In this document: one piece after another, positions 38,301 through 50,833 of the stretch | Position numbering within the stretch: the stretch's first letter is position 1 | Layout: every line of letters begins with the position of its first letter | Source: Salminus brasiliensis | Taxonomy: Eukaryota > Chordata > Actinopteri > Characiformes > Bryconidae | Assembly (NCBI RefSeq): GCF_030463535.1 | Contig: NC_132878.1 | Location: forward strand, 32,135,761 to 32,199,760 | Length of the DNA stretch: 64,000 nucleotides | Reading direction: 5' to 3' | Position numbers and translations under genes: made by a program | Notes under the pieces: generated by a model | Databases searched by the model: none | What the model was told of the DNA's origin: nothing | Seen by the model: the letters and a program-made list of their open reading frames with translations, nothing else

Positions 38301-40110
38301 ACTGGTAGATGCCTTATGTCTTGACTTGTCTTGCAAATTACAGACCGGTCTCGAGTCTCCCTTATTTATAAAGTAGGGGAAATGGAAGTAGCTACTCAAC
38401 TTTTCTCTCAGAAAACCATTTCTATCAGCCTTTTCAACCAGGTTTCTGTTAATTTGCTCTATCAGCTCTGTTTGAAATGGCCTAAATGACCTGGTGGTAC
38501 TGATAAACATTCTCCTCCTCCATCCTTGAGTGCTGCTTTCAGGATCAGCCTAAGACTGGCTCCATTCTTACCTCAAGGATTCAAGGAGACTTCATTATCA
38601 TTCGCATCACATGATTGCAACTAAACTGAGATCTCAAGGTCCCAGTTAGACCCAAAGAGCAATTATTGAATAAATAAAATAATAATAAAAAATCTAGAAT
38701 ACAAGAGGGGTAGACATAAACAGGAAATTGGGAAAGCAGAGATACAGAAAAGTAGCAGCAATCAAATCACAAAGACTGGTATTAACAGGCCCAAAGTGGG
38801 CCAAGAAAACCTTCCCCACACCATTACAGCACCTAAATCAGCCTGCACTGTGAATACAGTTCCATCTGTCTGCCTCAGCAGAAATTGAGATCCATCAGAC
38901 CAGGGTACTGTTCAGTTTAGGTGAGCCTGTGTCCACTGCGGCCTCAGCTTTCTGTTCTTGGCTGACAGAAGTGGAATCTGCTGTGGTCTTCTGCTCTTTC
39001 TAGCCCACTGCTAGAGATCTTAGAGTACTTTTTGATTCCTCACTCACCTTTGAGGCTTAGTCACTAACCCAAAACAACACTGGTCCATGCCTTCATTTTC
39101 TTCTGTACTAAAAACAATTTATCTATACAAGTATCCAACAAATGATATGCTACTTTTCTGTGAATATGGCTACTGTCCAGTTACCATGTAGATTACTGCA
39201 GATTCATGTACACTATATCATGATTATATTTGGAAAATATCTGATTTATTATTGACTGATCATTTTAACACTCTCTTTATCCTCTCACCTCTGAGATAAT
39301 GTAGCGCAGGTACTGCGACTCTATCACCATCCTATTGAGTACTTTAGCAGAAGGAGGCGTGGCCCCGCGATATGGCTGAGGGCTAAACGTCCTGAAGGCG
39401 TGGCTTATGTCACTGCCCCGCCTCCTCTCCTCCAGAATGTCGAAGAAGCTTTCCGGCTCCACCCTCAGCATGTGTTTGCCCTACAACAGAGAAACCATGT
39501 TTAGTGTGAATTGAATTAAAATGGTGCCACAGATCTTCATCCAGGTTCAGGCAACATGAGCATGAACAAGTGTTTAGCAGAGAAAAAAAGAACCCCACTT
39601 TATACTGTCTGTAATAAACAGACCATTCAGCAGCAATGTGATTACTGGTGATGTATTCATTGTGACGATGGCTGGATTACAGTCGTACAATTACATCAAG
39701 TTTAGTTCTGACTTTAGTAACTTCACAATTGTAGCTTGATAACAGTAATTTACGACTTTTTCTGTTTGTTTGATGCTCAAGACATTCTGACACAATTTAA
39801 TGAATGTAATGTTTATATTTTGTGTTTTATTTTATTATTACATTTTAATATGAAGCACTTTAAACTGTTTTATGTATGAAAATATAAAATATATGTATTA
39901 CTATAAAATATTATTATTATTATACATGTAAAATAGATTTATTATTTTTGTTGTTGTTAAAAAACATACATGTGAATAAGATACATATTTTTTTATTTTT
40001 TACAGGAGAAACAGGGGAATTATATATATATAATTTTTTGCTGTAATCATTATTAAATGTTATTGATTACATAAGAAGCATCATTATGAAATAGGAGACA
40101 TTTCAACATT

Positions 40111-40169
<59 letters not shown>

Positions 40170-41543
40170 TTATTGTTGTTGTAATTATTATTAAATGTGT
40201 TATTTACAAATTATGTAAAAAATAAAGCCAAAAAGAGAAATATTATGTGATTACATGTGTAATAGTATAAATAAACACACTGTTGTTTGGACCTTTCTAC
40301 AGATAGCTAAATGTTACAGTGTTGTCATTTAATATGCCAATTATTACTCCCCTACTGTTTCTAATACAGGTTACAGGTAACAATTACCAAACATCATAAT
40401 GTGCTTGTATACGACACAGTGATGCTTCGATTTGATACACTTCTCAATGGTGCAAATACAATGTGCCCTATGTAAACTTTCCCTCCTCTGTTTTTAGAGT
40501 AGTGATTTTCAACCTGTAGCCTCAACCGCAGCCTACCAAGGGGGCTGGTGATGGGGACAGTGCTAGGGTGCTGTTGGAATCAGTTTTTTCCCCGCAAAAC
40601 AAATAGTAGGACGAATACTGCTGCAATGATTACGTAAAAAATAAGCATGGTGTTAAGTGATGAGGAGAGGGTGCACTGAATATCTTATAGTGGACGGTGC
40701 ACAGTGGAGCAGTGGAGCACCACACATGACTCAACATGCAACTTTCATGCAGGTTCTTGACAGTCACATCAAACACTTGTGATATAAGTATTAAATATTG
40801 TAATACTGAATTTGTCACTTTTGACCAGGACTAAATGCTCAAATTTGGTTTGGGTCCATGTGGACTAATAGGAGCACTGTGTGTGTGTGTGTGTGTGTGT
40901 GTGTTGTCGCAGCACCAGCAGCAGTGTGACACTGAGGTGCTACCACTGCCCTCTGTAAACAGCTCCAGCGTGTGCTTCCCTTTAACCTATACAAATCCTT
41001 TTGCACATTTCTGTAATAGAAGAATCTGTAATAAAAGAAAGAGAAAACTGGGGTACAAATGATAGCATCTTCAGCTACACACACACACACACACACACGC
41101 TATGCATACAGATGCAGCTGGACCGTTCTTTTTGTCCTCTTGCATTAGGAGTCTTTGCAGGAAAGCACTAGATAGCATTAGCACATACAGGGTTAATGAG
41201 AACTCCAGAAAGTGAAAGAGTGTGAGAAATAAAGAAGTTGTGGAGGTCTCTGGTGAACTCGTGTGTGTCGCAGCAGATCCTAACCAGTACTAAAAGCGAG
41301 TTGTCCGTGTTTTATCGACCTAATCCGGTCTTCTCCTCCAATACCAACAGCACACAACTGGGTCTCGCTACTTTTCTACCGAGCTGGTGATAAACAACCC
41401 CGCTCTGTTGTTTCCCTGCAAATGAAAGCGAAACAAAGACCACAGCCGCAGCTGGGCATCACCCCGAGCGCTGGAAAAGCGTGTGAAATGTGTGTGTGAG
41501 TGTGTGTGGGAATAAAAAAGTAACTTCCTACCAGCGGCTCCAT
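29374..41543 (-). CDS. gnpat: Dihydroxyacetone phosphate acyltransferase (peroxisomal, first ether-lipid step)
   Basis: Transfers an acyl group to DHAP at the start of plasmalogen synthesis. Minus-strand exons are 41543-41532, 39480-39289, 37519-37343, 36343-36214, 35831-35704, 35614-35539, 34941-34790, 34566-34436, 33740-33517, 32319-32071, 31864-31785, 31346-31206, 30160-30061 and 29471-29374. Phases agree throughout and give 629 residues. Acyltransferase motifs are NHRSYID (His143, Asp148), GAFFIRR (186-192), EGLRSR (224-229; human EGTRSR) and VPVSISYD (259-266). The start codon encodes MEPL before a 2-kb first intron; it is short but follows a CCAAT-type promoter. One intron (36213-35832) uses a GC donor. 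The protein ends ASKSRV, whereas human GNPAT (about 680 residues) continues to a PTS1 ending AKL, so a last exon may be missing. Confidence 0.93.
30390..30850. repeat. AGCAACACCATAGCAACCAC-type minisatellite in gnpat intron
   Basis: About 15 diverged units of CTTAGCAACACCATAGCAAC with alternating ACCTGGGATNCC spacers. It fills much of intron 31205-30161. At its left is an AAAAGTCTGGGCACCCTTAA stretch shared with other small elements. Confidence 0.8.
32680..33025 (-). mobile_element. TIR element family copy, minus orientation
   Basis: Contains TTGCATTCAGTGACAACAGC, CAGTTCCACTGCTCCACAGC and the end AGAAGGGGTATCCACAAAAA. It lies in gnpat intron 33516-32320. Confidence 0.6.
33860..34165 (-). mobile_element. 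TIR element family copy, partial
   Basis: Has TAAAGTGTGTGGACACCTGC at one side, then CATCAGTGAGGTCAGATATT and CTGTTCCACAGCCCAACACC. Rearranged. It lies in gnpat intron 34435-33741. Confidence 0.5.
35832..36213 (-). other. gnpat: GC-AG intron of gnpat
   Basis: The exon ends GCTGGAATTC and the intron starts GCAAGT, the strong GC-donor consensus. The acceptor is CTCCAG at 35833-35832. Joining here gives [14 protein letters not shown], aligned with human AAGMDFLGMKMVGE, and keeps frame. No GT donor nearby does. Confidence 0.85.
36870..37100. repeat. AT-rich about 21-bp degenerate repeat in gnpat intron
   Basis: About 10 units of AGTAGATACTGAATAATTTA type, the reverse complement of the array at 3335-3636 in dnmt3a. 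It lies in gnpat intron 37342-36344. Unit boundaries are loose. Confidence 0.65.
37591..37972. mobile_element. MITE with long imperfect inverted ends
   Basis: Left end GATGCAGTTGATCAATCAAG, then ACATGTTTAGTATCTGACAT. The right end is the reverse complement (ATGTCAGATACCAAACATTT, then CTTGGCTGATGGACTGCATC). About 380 bases, no ORF. It lies in gnpat intron 39288-37520; the rest of that intron (to 39288) is unremarkable. Confidence 0.8.
40116..40165. repeat. (TA)n microsatellite in the first gnpat intron
   Basis: About 25 AT dinucleotides inside a very AT-rich stretch (39780-40300). The first intron also holds a TG run near 40879-40904 and an AC run near 41076-41098. Confidence 0.97.
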
Positions 41544-41760
41544 GGCTGAGAGCAATGAGCGCAGTGACTGCAGAGTAGACGCAGGTGCACCGGCCTTCGC
41601 TCAGCAGGAGGGTAGCACCGGCAGGGGGCAGCGGAGAGACGCGTGCGCTGGGGCAGAAACAAACCAATCAGTTGTCCAGCCAATCAGGAGCGAGCTTGTG
41701 GAACCTCCCCCTGAGAATGGGTCGCGCGACTCTTCTCAGAACACGCCCCCCAACCCTTAA
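41544..41760 (-). promoter_or_regulatory. gnpat: gnpat promoter and 5'UTR
   Basis: Upstream of the gnpat ATG (41543) the sequence becomes GC-rich with many CpGs. It has two CCAAT boxes read from the plus strand (41664-41668 and 41680-41684), about 120-140 bases before the start codon. No TATA box was seen. This fits a housekeeping-type promoter. Confidence 0.6.
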
Positions 41761-41980
41761 ACCGAGGGGCAGTGTAACCCTCTCAGTTAGGGAGTCTAGC
41801 TGGGCCTTAATGAAACTTGATGAGGGAAAGTGGGGGCCTTTGAGCTGTTGCAGTCACCCCAAAATCAAAACGGACCTTTGTGATTTCATTGATACAATTC
41901 TACTGATTTATACATGTTCACAAATTATAGAAAAACAATACTTCATCAAGAAAACTATCTTACAATCAGGCTGATTTTGT

Positions 41981-42845
41981 TACTGCTGCCTTTAGGACTG
42001 ATGTATACTGCTGCCTTTAAGACTGATGTATACTGCTGCCTTTAGGACTAATGTATACTGCTGCCTTTAAGACTGATGTATACTGCTGCCTTTAAGACTG
42101 ATGTATACTGCTGCCTTTAAGACTGATGTATACTGCTACCTTTAAGACTGATGTATACTGCTGCCTTTAAGACTGATGTATACTGCTGCCTTTAAGACTG
42201 ATGTATACTGCTGCCTTTAGGACTGATGTATACTGCTACCTTTAAGACTGATGTATACTGCTGCCTTTAGGACTGATGTATACTGCTGCCTTTAAGACTG
42301 ATGTATACTGCTGCCTTTAGGACTGATGTATACTGCTGCCTTTAGGACTGATGTATACTGCTACCTTTAAGACTGATGTATACTGCTGCCTTTAGGACTG
42401 ATGTATACTGCTGCCTTTAGGACTGATGTATACTGCAGCCTTTAAGACTGATGTATACTGCTGCCTTTAGGACTGATGTATACTGCTGCCTTTAAGACTG
42501 ATGTATACTGCTACCTTTAAGACTGATGTATACTGCTACCTTTAAGACTGATGTATACTGCTGCCTTTAAGACTGATGTATACTGCTGCCTTTAAGACTG
42601 ATGTATACTGCTACCTTTAAGACTGATGTATACTGCTGCCTTTAAGACTGATGTATACTGCTACCTTTAAGACTGATGTATACTGCTGCCTTTAAGACTG
42701 ATGTATACTGCTGCCTTTAAGACTGATGTATACTGCTGCCTTTAAGACTGATGTATACTGCTGCCTTTAAGACTGATGTATACTGCTACCTTTAAGACTG
42801 ATGTATACTGCAGCCTTTAAGACTGATGTATACTACTGCCTTTAG
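41981..42845. repeat. 25-bp minisatellite, 34 units plus a partial
   Basis: The unit is TACTGCTGCCTTTAAGACTG plus ATGTA. Length is exactly 34 x 25 with no indels. Units differ at two or three fixed sites (CTG/CTA/CAG before CC; AAG/AGG before ACTG). It lies 440 bases upstream of the gnpat start, between gnpat and lpin1. Confidence 0.97.
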
Positions 42846-44025
42846 TTTTTAGTCTAGATTTAAAGATTACGACTATGTCTGAGCCCCCAATCTAATCGAC
42901 GACATGTGGGGTCAGAAAACCAATCATGCGCAGCTGATATTTTACGGAGCTGCATGATAGTAGGCAGAATCATTTATTAATGAATGAATTTTGCTTGACA
43001 ATGTGGTGGGGAATTTCTATAAAGTGGATAGCATCAGGCTACTGATCAATGACCATAAACACACATACACACAAAATATAGGTCTCACAAATGCAGACAA
43101 AGTCTTTTTCATTTTATTTGTTTTTATTAGATTTAGACTGAAAGTAAGTCAAAAAGCACCGGTTCAACATGGGCCCACAAATATCACCATTCTAACAGAA
43201 ATCAGTGATAACTAGTGATATCAGTGGTCAGAATGAGACAACAATGAGCCACTGGTCTACTGATCTTTCATAGAAAGAATAATAAATGATCCAATGGTCT
43301 GTAATATCACACAGATCGTATCAATGACAGCAAAGGCGTTTCAACTACTAAAAAAATAAAAGTTCATATTTCCAGTAACACGTTTTAGCAAAATGCTTCA
43401 GTCTGAGCTCACTTCTCCAACGCTTTATCAGCCTTATTCAACCAACCAACCAACACACGGCAGATCACAATGTCATGATCAAGGAGTCTGATCGAATAAA
43501 TAATACAAACATTTTGGAGATATTTTCTACTGTAAGTGAATTAACCAGTTAAAGTCTGAAGTCATAACACTTATCCTTTGTGTATATACTTGTATATCTA
43601 TGGATATATATTTGCAACGCTGAGTGAAGATTGTACACAGCATAAATACACACTCAGGCATGCGTACAGAGCAAAATGTAACCAACCGATTTTCCAGAAC
43701 TTGTTCTACTTGTGTGAAATCATAACACTTAAAGCTACATCTCAGTGCAATGTGGTGTAGAGCTTGATGGATTATTGGATGTCACTGAACTCACAAGAAA
43801 CAATACAGACACAAAATATCCTCCTAACGTAACAGCTGTTCTTTTAGTCATTAAACATAACAGCCATGCACTCTTCAAATACACAGATAATCACTCTTTA
43901 AAATATCAATTATCAATAAGTGAACATAAATCCATGATTTTTGTCTGATTATCACACGACAAATGGGCAAAAATGCAATATTAAAGCTGCAAAACATGAT
44001 TTTGTCTAGCAGGTAGTCAGCAACC
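42846..44025. other. Intergenic stretch, nothing recognised
   Basis: AT-rich sequence between the minisatellite and a TIR element. No exon supported. Confidence 0.6.
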
Positions 44026-44510
44026 TACACACTCTATGTCCAAAAGTATCCAGACACGCTTTGTAGTAAGTGAGTTTGACTAGCTTAAATTCACCAATCC
44101 TCACACAATTGCACACACAGATCGATACAACAGAACACTTTGGAGCAGTCACACATGAGCTTGGAGAGGTCTACAGAGGTATAAAGTTCCCAGTAATGAG
44201 CTATGGAGCAGTAGAACTGGGTTCTCTGGAGTGATGGAGCTCCATGCAGTACCTTTGGGATGAGTTGGAGTGGCAGAACTAATCATCTAGCATCAGTACC
44301 TGACCTCACTGATGCTCCTGTGTGATGGAATACAATCAAATCTTTCAATGCAGCAATGTTCCAGCATTTTGTAATGTGAAGCCCTACCAGAAGAGTAAAG
44401 GCTGTTATTGCAGCAAAGGAGAACAAACTCCAATCAAAATCATCATTCATTCCAAAAGAAACATAGCATGAGTGAGTGTCTAAAAACATTTGGACATGGT
44501 ACTTTATGTG
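44026..44510 (+). mobile_element. Nonautonomous TIR element, both ends present
   Basis: Left end CTCTATGTCCAAAAGTATCC, then AGACACGC. The right end GTGTCTAAAAACATTTGGAC, then ATGGTAC, is its inverted partner. About 485 bases, no transposase. It is the most complete of seven related copies in the window. Confidence 0.75.
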
Positions 44511-45825
44511 TAGTCAAATATTATGGTACAGATTTGTCACAAACATTCAGCTACATCCTGTTGACAATTGCCGTTAGCTTGAGTGACTAAAGCTGTCACT
44601 TCGTCTTCAAAAGGTGCTACAGTATTTTATATATCTTATTTGATTGTTTTCCACTAAAGCATCAGGAAAAAGCTCTGTGCAGTAACAGTCTACTGTTTTT
44701 TTTACAACGACCCAACCAGTTGTCTATGTTTTACCTAGGGCTGGTCCGAATAATTTGAATCCTCAAGTTCCTCATACTGAGTATTCGTTCTTCTATTTAG
44801 TATCCGGAAGCTTTATATTTTTAATATGAATAAAAAAAGAACCTTAAAGCAGTGAATGATTATATATGAAATTATACAGAAATGAAAGCTGGTTATGTAT
44901 GCAATAAATAAATATGCATCATAAATTCATGAAAGGCATCCATGTCACCTTACATCAGAGCACAACAAATGGCACCACCTTTGTTCAAAGTTAAACAGGC
45001 AGAGATGCCAAAGAAATTACCTGAGTGGAGCGCTTTCAATCACTGCACACTAAGGAAAATACCATGGAGGCACGGCAGAATTGATCAATCACCTCAGATA
45101 TGAAGTATGAGATATGTAACATATGAGATATATTATCTGATCTTGGTAGATCTCTGATCTGATATATTGTCTGATTTCGGTTCATTTGCGCTCTTATTGC
45201 TACACAATATCAATACACCCCCCACTGGATTGCTTTGGAACTGCAGTAATGAACTAATTTATTATGCAAATTATAAACTGTATTAAGGAAGTTTTTTTAG
45301 AATGAGTATTTACGTACCCGTTTATAAGCACCAACGAGTGCTCAAAATCTGTGTAATGCTGTTCGGGCCAGCCCTAGCTTTGACTTTAAGCTTGTGCTTT
45401 GGCACAGTTCGAATCGGCACATATTCATGGACATGAGGGTTCTGATGAAAAAATGTACATAAAATGTTGTACATCGTGGAACACAACAGGACCTTCAAAT
45501 TTTTTTTACAGACAAGGGAATATAGAGAAGTAATGAAAGTGCTTCTTTGCTCAGGTGAAGAGGTACACTGCATGTACATACCCGTATGTGTAGGTGTGAA
45601 ACTCAATGTGTGTGTTATTTTGTAAGAATTTGTATGCGAGGGATAGTGTAGCTCTACCTGTGTGCAAACATAACTTTGTGTGTACATACATACATATATA
45701 TGTTTGTGTGTGTGTGTCTGTGTGTGTGTCTACCATTGCAGAACACTGTATCTGTAAAGATATTCAGCTCGGCCTATAGTTTAACTGCCTAACATCCACC
45801 CTGCATTTCTATGTGTGCACATGCT

Positions 45826-45995
45826 CATGAAAAAGTTTGGACACTGCTGTGTTTAAATGACAAATTTGGCTGATTTTAATTTATTTATGCACAAATAAAT
45901 GAACAGTAATCATAATGTAGAGTGTGCAGCAGTGTCTTCGCTGCAAAAGATGAATGGGAACATATTTAACAGGGGTGCCCAAACTTTTGCATAAG
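45826..45995. mobile_element. Small MITE with inverted AAAGTTTGG ends
   Basis: Left CATGAAAAAGTTTGGACACT; right GGGGTGCCCAAACTTTTGCA. About 170 bases. The same right-end motif is seen near 30385-30415. Confidence 0.6.
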
Positions 45996-46415
45996 ACTTT
46001 TGCATGTGTATCTGCATTAAAAATGTACACTATATCTTTTTGGTTATTGCATGTATGTGTATCTGTATGGAAAGTGGTTTTAGCTTTTAATTAATCCATT
46101 CATTTATCAATTTAAACAAGTAAAACTGTTGCTGATCTAAGTAGGTTTAAAATCCCAAATTGATTGTACCATTAGGTATTACATTTAAGCATATTTTTGA
46201 GTTTATATATACAGTTTAAATATACAGAGTTTTGTACCAGTTCTCAATAATCAGTATTAATGTTTTCCTTGTTCCTTTTTAGCAGGTCTGAGTAGTTCTG
46301 AATTAGTATGAATTATATGTTAACACCAAACCAATTTAGTTTTACATTTTTTCACTTATTTTTAAAGTAAAATGTACATTTTGATGTGCTGACATTTTCT
46401 GATATGAATAAATAT

Positions 46416-46421
46416 TTTATT
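46416..46421 (-). terminator. lpin1: Possible lpin1 poly(A) signal (AATAAA)
   Basis: AATAAA on the minus strand about 540 bases past the lpin1 stop. Composition between stop and signal is AT-rich and repeat-poor, as expected of a 3'UTR. Not decisive. Confidence 0.3.
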
Positions 46422-46957
46422 AAAAGCTATGGCTTACCATGTGTTTGTTTAGTAGATTATATAACAGCAGGATTTCTCAGGTTAGCTGAATAACATAAGC
46501 CTAAGGTAAGTTTTGTGTTGATCTGTATGCAATTAAATTTCCTATTCCTATGGCAAAATTATTTCTTTCACTGTGAATTCTGCCACTTCTGGAGTTCTGG
46601 TTCTGGAGTCACAGATCACCAGATAAACGAGTAAGTTCACGTTTTTGGGTTAGTTCATCAAAAAAAATCAGTAATGCAATATTATGTTGCCAATTAATTA
46701 CAAATGAATACAACAATCAAAAATGGAATAGGTACTTCCACTTCAACCTGAAAGTGCATAGACTAGAAACCTTCTTCATGCTGTATGAGTTCTTTGTGAA
46801 AAAATGTGAAAAGCAACTAAAAAAAAATCAAAGGAACAGGTTTGATTTTGGGCTTATGTTATCTAGTTCGCTGAGAGGTTCTGCTTTTTTCTGCTGTGTA
46901 TGTGTGTATATGTGTGTGTGTTGTGTATCTGAGATTTCCTCTGTCAGTGTAGTAGCA

Positions 46958-49900
46958 TCAGCTGCTGGCTTTGCCTGCACACTCCTGGCTGTCCACTAGA
47001 GGGAACTGCTCTCTCCAGTAGGTGAAGTGGCTGTAAGTGTCACTGCAGGGGAAGTCTGAGGAGCTGGCTCTCTTTAGCAGAGGGAACACATGATCCACCA
47101 CCTCACCCAAACGCACATACCTGCACACATACACACTTAAGCCTTTGTGTGTGTGGACCAGACCACAGTGTGTCTTTTTTCAGAGGCTTTATAAAGAGCT
47201 ACATACATATTCTCATATCCTATACAGAGAAGATAATAGGTCACAGATTCAAAACCAAGCTGATACAGCCACTAATATACTGTACACTGTGATGTTGTGG
47301 TCAAAAATAACAATCAATTAGGAAAGCAAACTTCTTTACTTTAGTGTTTATTCATGTAAATAGATTTAGCCTTTCTGGGACATGTCTATTAATAAATTCC
47401 TCACCATGTAAAAGACACCTGACATTTACAATGTGCAAAAAAATAGGAGCTACGCACACAAACATTACTTACGAGGACACATTGGTCTTGGCGTGCTCTT
47501 GCACCAGTTCCCCTTTTGGGTTGACAGTAAAGATGCGGTTCAGAGGGACACCGACCTCCTTGTATGAATACACATCCTGCAATTGTGAAATATTCACAAA
47601 AGTGGAATTCTTGTTTACTTTTCTGTGCGTCTGATAAAATACATTATCATTATGATGCATCCTACACGCCATTTACAGGTCTGTTTATATACTCCTATAT
47701 ACTCACTGTGGCTCTGTTGCCAAAGGCAGCGTAGAAGGGCTGCATGTTTGGAGAGAACAGGTTCTTAATGTCGGTCAGACATTCCACCTTAAACTTCTCA
47801 GGCTTCTTCTCAATCACCTCCCTACAAAAAACGTTTGTTGATAAATTCAGCAAAAATAACAAGATGTTGAACATCATGTTAACTGATGATGTCCATGCAT
47901 ATGTGATTGCAAGAGAGTTTGTGTACAGTTTGTGTATGATATGTGCCGTTTGTGTACACATTCCACCTCCAGCACACCTGATTAAACTGATTTAACTGAA
48001 AAATATTCATTATCACTTGTACCGAATGAAAGATTAATTAGCCCAAGCTGGTACTAGATGGAACTACAAACTCCAGGCTGTCTCAAATAAATGTTAAAAT
48101 AAAATTTTTGTTTCTAATATTATTGCTTTTATATTTTATGTTGATGAATTGTATCATTATCATAATACACATACATAAAGACTTTATTTATAATAACCAT
48201 TTTGCCTGGAATGTAGCTTATTTTCTTTCAGTGTATTTGTATCATGTTACCATATATTTGCTGCTTTTATTCTCATGCTCTCATTTTTATATACGTATGT
48301 TGTTGTTTTTTCTTCTCTGACTTTTCTAAGTGAATAAAATATTCATATTAAAATATTAGAAAAACAATAATGCATAAGTTACTTAATGTATGCACGGCAC
48401 TTTCAATGTTTTTTTTTGCCAAGATGTTAAATAAATAAACAGTAATTATGCTTTAGAATGGGCAGACATGTGTCTCTGTAGAGCATGTGTGACTTATATA
48501 CACTTAGATCATCAACAGTATACATAGTTTGATTAAGAGTGCCCAAACATTTACAAGTATGAAAAGAGGCTACATAAACTGTATGAAAATGTATGAAACT
48601 ATATAAACTATATATAAACATAAAAATTAATAATCATATAAAAGTAATAATAATAATTAGAATTAGAACCTTTAGTACCATATGTGTGTATGTATGCTTT
48701 ACTGGGTTGGTGAGTTCCCTTACCGGTGCAGTGCAGAGAACAAGCTGCTGGGGCTGAGCAGTACAGGTCCTTGGGGCAGCATGGTGCCACTCTCATTCAC
48801 CCAGTGCAGATAGCCTCTTGTCATACCTGCCATGCCTATAGCCCTCGCCGAGCAGTACATAAATTTATAACCATTTCTGCAACACACACACAGGACACAC
48901 ACAATCTTATTAGCAACATAGCCATATATGTATGGAGGGCATGTGATTTTTTAATTAAAATATATGCACTTTTGAACCCTTTTAGTACCTATTTCAACCA
49001 TGTCAGACACTTATAAGAACTAGATTTAAGCTATATATAGCTACAGATGAGCATGTGAAATCACTGAAGGTTTTCAAACTGAAATAATAGATCATCCGCA
49101 AAATCCTAAGCTTCTTTTGCTTGAGATTAGTAGATTTGATTTGAATTACTGGGCACAATTTATTGATTTTAGACATACTTTATGAATAATTGTCCTTACT
49201 GGCTGACTTTGTGAAAGAGGCGGGCAATGCCTTGGTGGGTCCAGTCTTTCCCAAGTGTGGGCAGAATGTGTCCCAAAGTGTCAGATCTATTGCAAAGAAG
49301 AGATATCAACATTAAACACATGATATATTACCTTTATACATACACATTATGTAGAGATTTCTGTTTCTAGTTTAAGACCACTTTACTGCAAAAGTGCCTA
49401 CTGAAAAATACAAAACAGCAAGCAGACAGTACCAACCAAATCTGACATAATAAGTGTGTGTGTGTATGTGTTCCCAGAAATGATGACCTGGTGATGGTGC
49501 CGTCAATGTCTGAGATGATGATCTTATCATCCCAGCTCCACAGGTAGATGGTTCCCTCACAGCGACACGTGCCCTGATACTGAGTAGTGACACTGAAAAC
49601 TACGTCATTGGGGCCCTCCTTCAACTGCAGGCTGGCCTAGGGTGCAATTAAACACATACACTTCATATGCTTCCCCACTTCATTACTGATTGGCCTGCTA
49701 CATGTATTTTATTATTCACAATATAATAAATTCAGTCAATATTTGTCAGCCTAAAATATTTTCAGTATTAAGATCTACTTTGTACAATTCTTACCAGCTG
49801 ATCAGATGTCAGCCGCAGGGTCTTCCTGTAAGACACACCCCCTTGAGTGAGAATGCTTTCTGGTTGGGTGGAGCTGGGTGTCTGTTTGGCTGATAGGTGA

Positions 49901-50781
49901 TCTTCATCACTGGAGGAGGATTCATCTTTTCGTCTGTAACCACCAGAAAGGACTAATCAGTCAATGAGTCGTAATGATAAAAAACTGGTTATAAATCGTG
50001 TTATAAACTTGCAGAAACACACTACTCATTTCCCGGCCCCTGCAGTATATATAGTAACAAGTAACATAAACACAAAGACAAAATGTCGCCAGTACCAGTC
50101 ATTTACATATCACCGCCTATCTAGCCTAACACTTCAAAAAACATTACAATTAAAAAAGTTAAAATACATTTTGACCATTTGGAACAAAAAACTCACAAAT
50201 CTTATACAACTAATTTATGACTAGAGACTGTATGACTGTAATACCCTCAGAGATCACAATTTTTTTTTAAAGGTAATATGAAGAAAGCAATTTGAAGACA
50301 GCCAGTTGTTTTTTCAGTCTCTTGACTGATCAGATTTTTACATGGGAGATTTTTACAGGTTTTACACACTATATATATTTTTTTCAAAATAATGAGATAT
50401 GGGAGGACAATATAACTAATAATAACTGTAATAATAATCCCCAACAATCCCAATATAGTACATTAATTTCGTTCATAATAAATGTAAATATGGTCAGCAA
50501 TCACATGAAATGCATGACTGTAAAAGCCTGCAAGCCTACCTGTTAATGGCAGTCATCTTCCCAGCATGCTCTGCTCCTCCAGTGGTCCCATTCACAGATG
50601 CTGAATCCTGGAGGACACAAACCAAACCTTAGCAGAGCAGATAGGTAGGCATTGCTACCTAATGCTACTGTGTGTGTATGCATGTATGTATGTGACTGTG
50701 AGCATGAAGGCTTATGCTTTTCTAAACTACCTTTCACAAACTATTGGTATATAAATGTATAAATTTATATAAATATAAATG

Positions 50782-50833
<52 letters not shown>

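Noticed and set aside
41981..42845. CRISPR-like regular repeat
   Set aside because: There are no unique spacers; the 25-base units are directly joined, as in a minisatellite, in a vertebrate genome.
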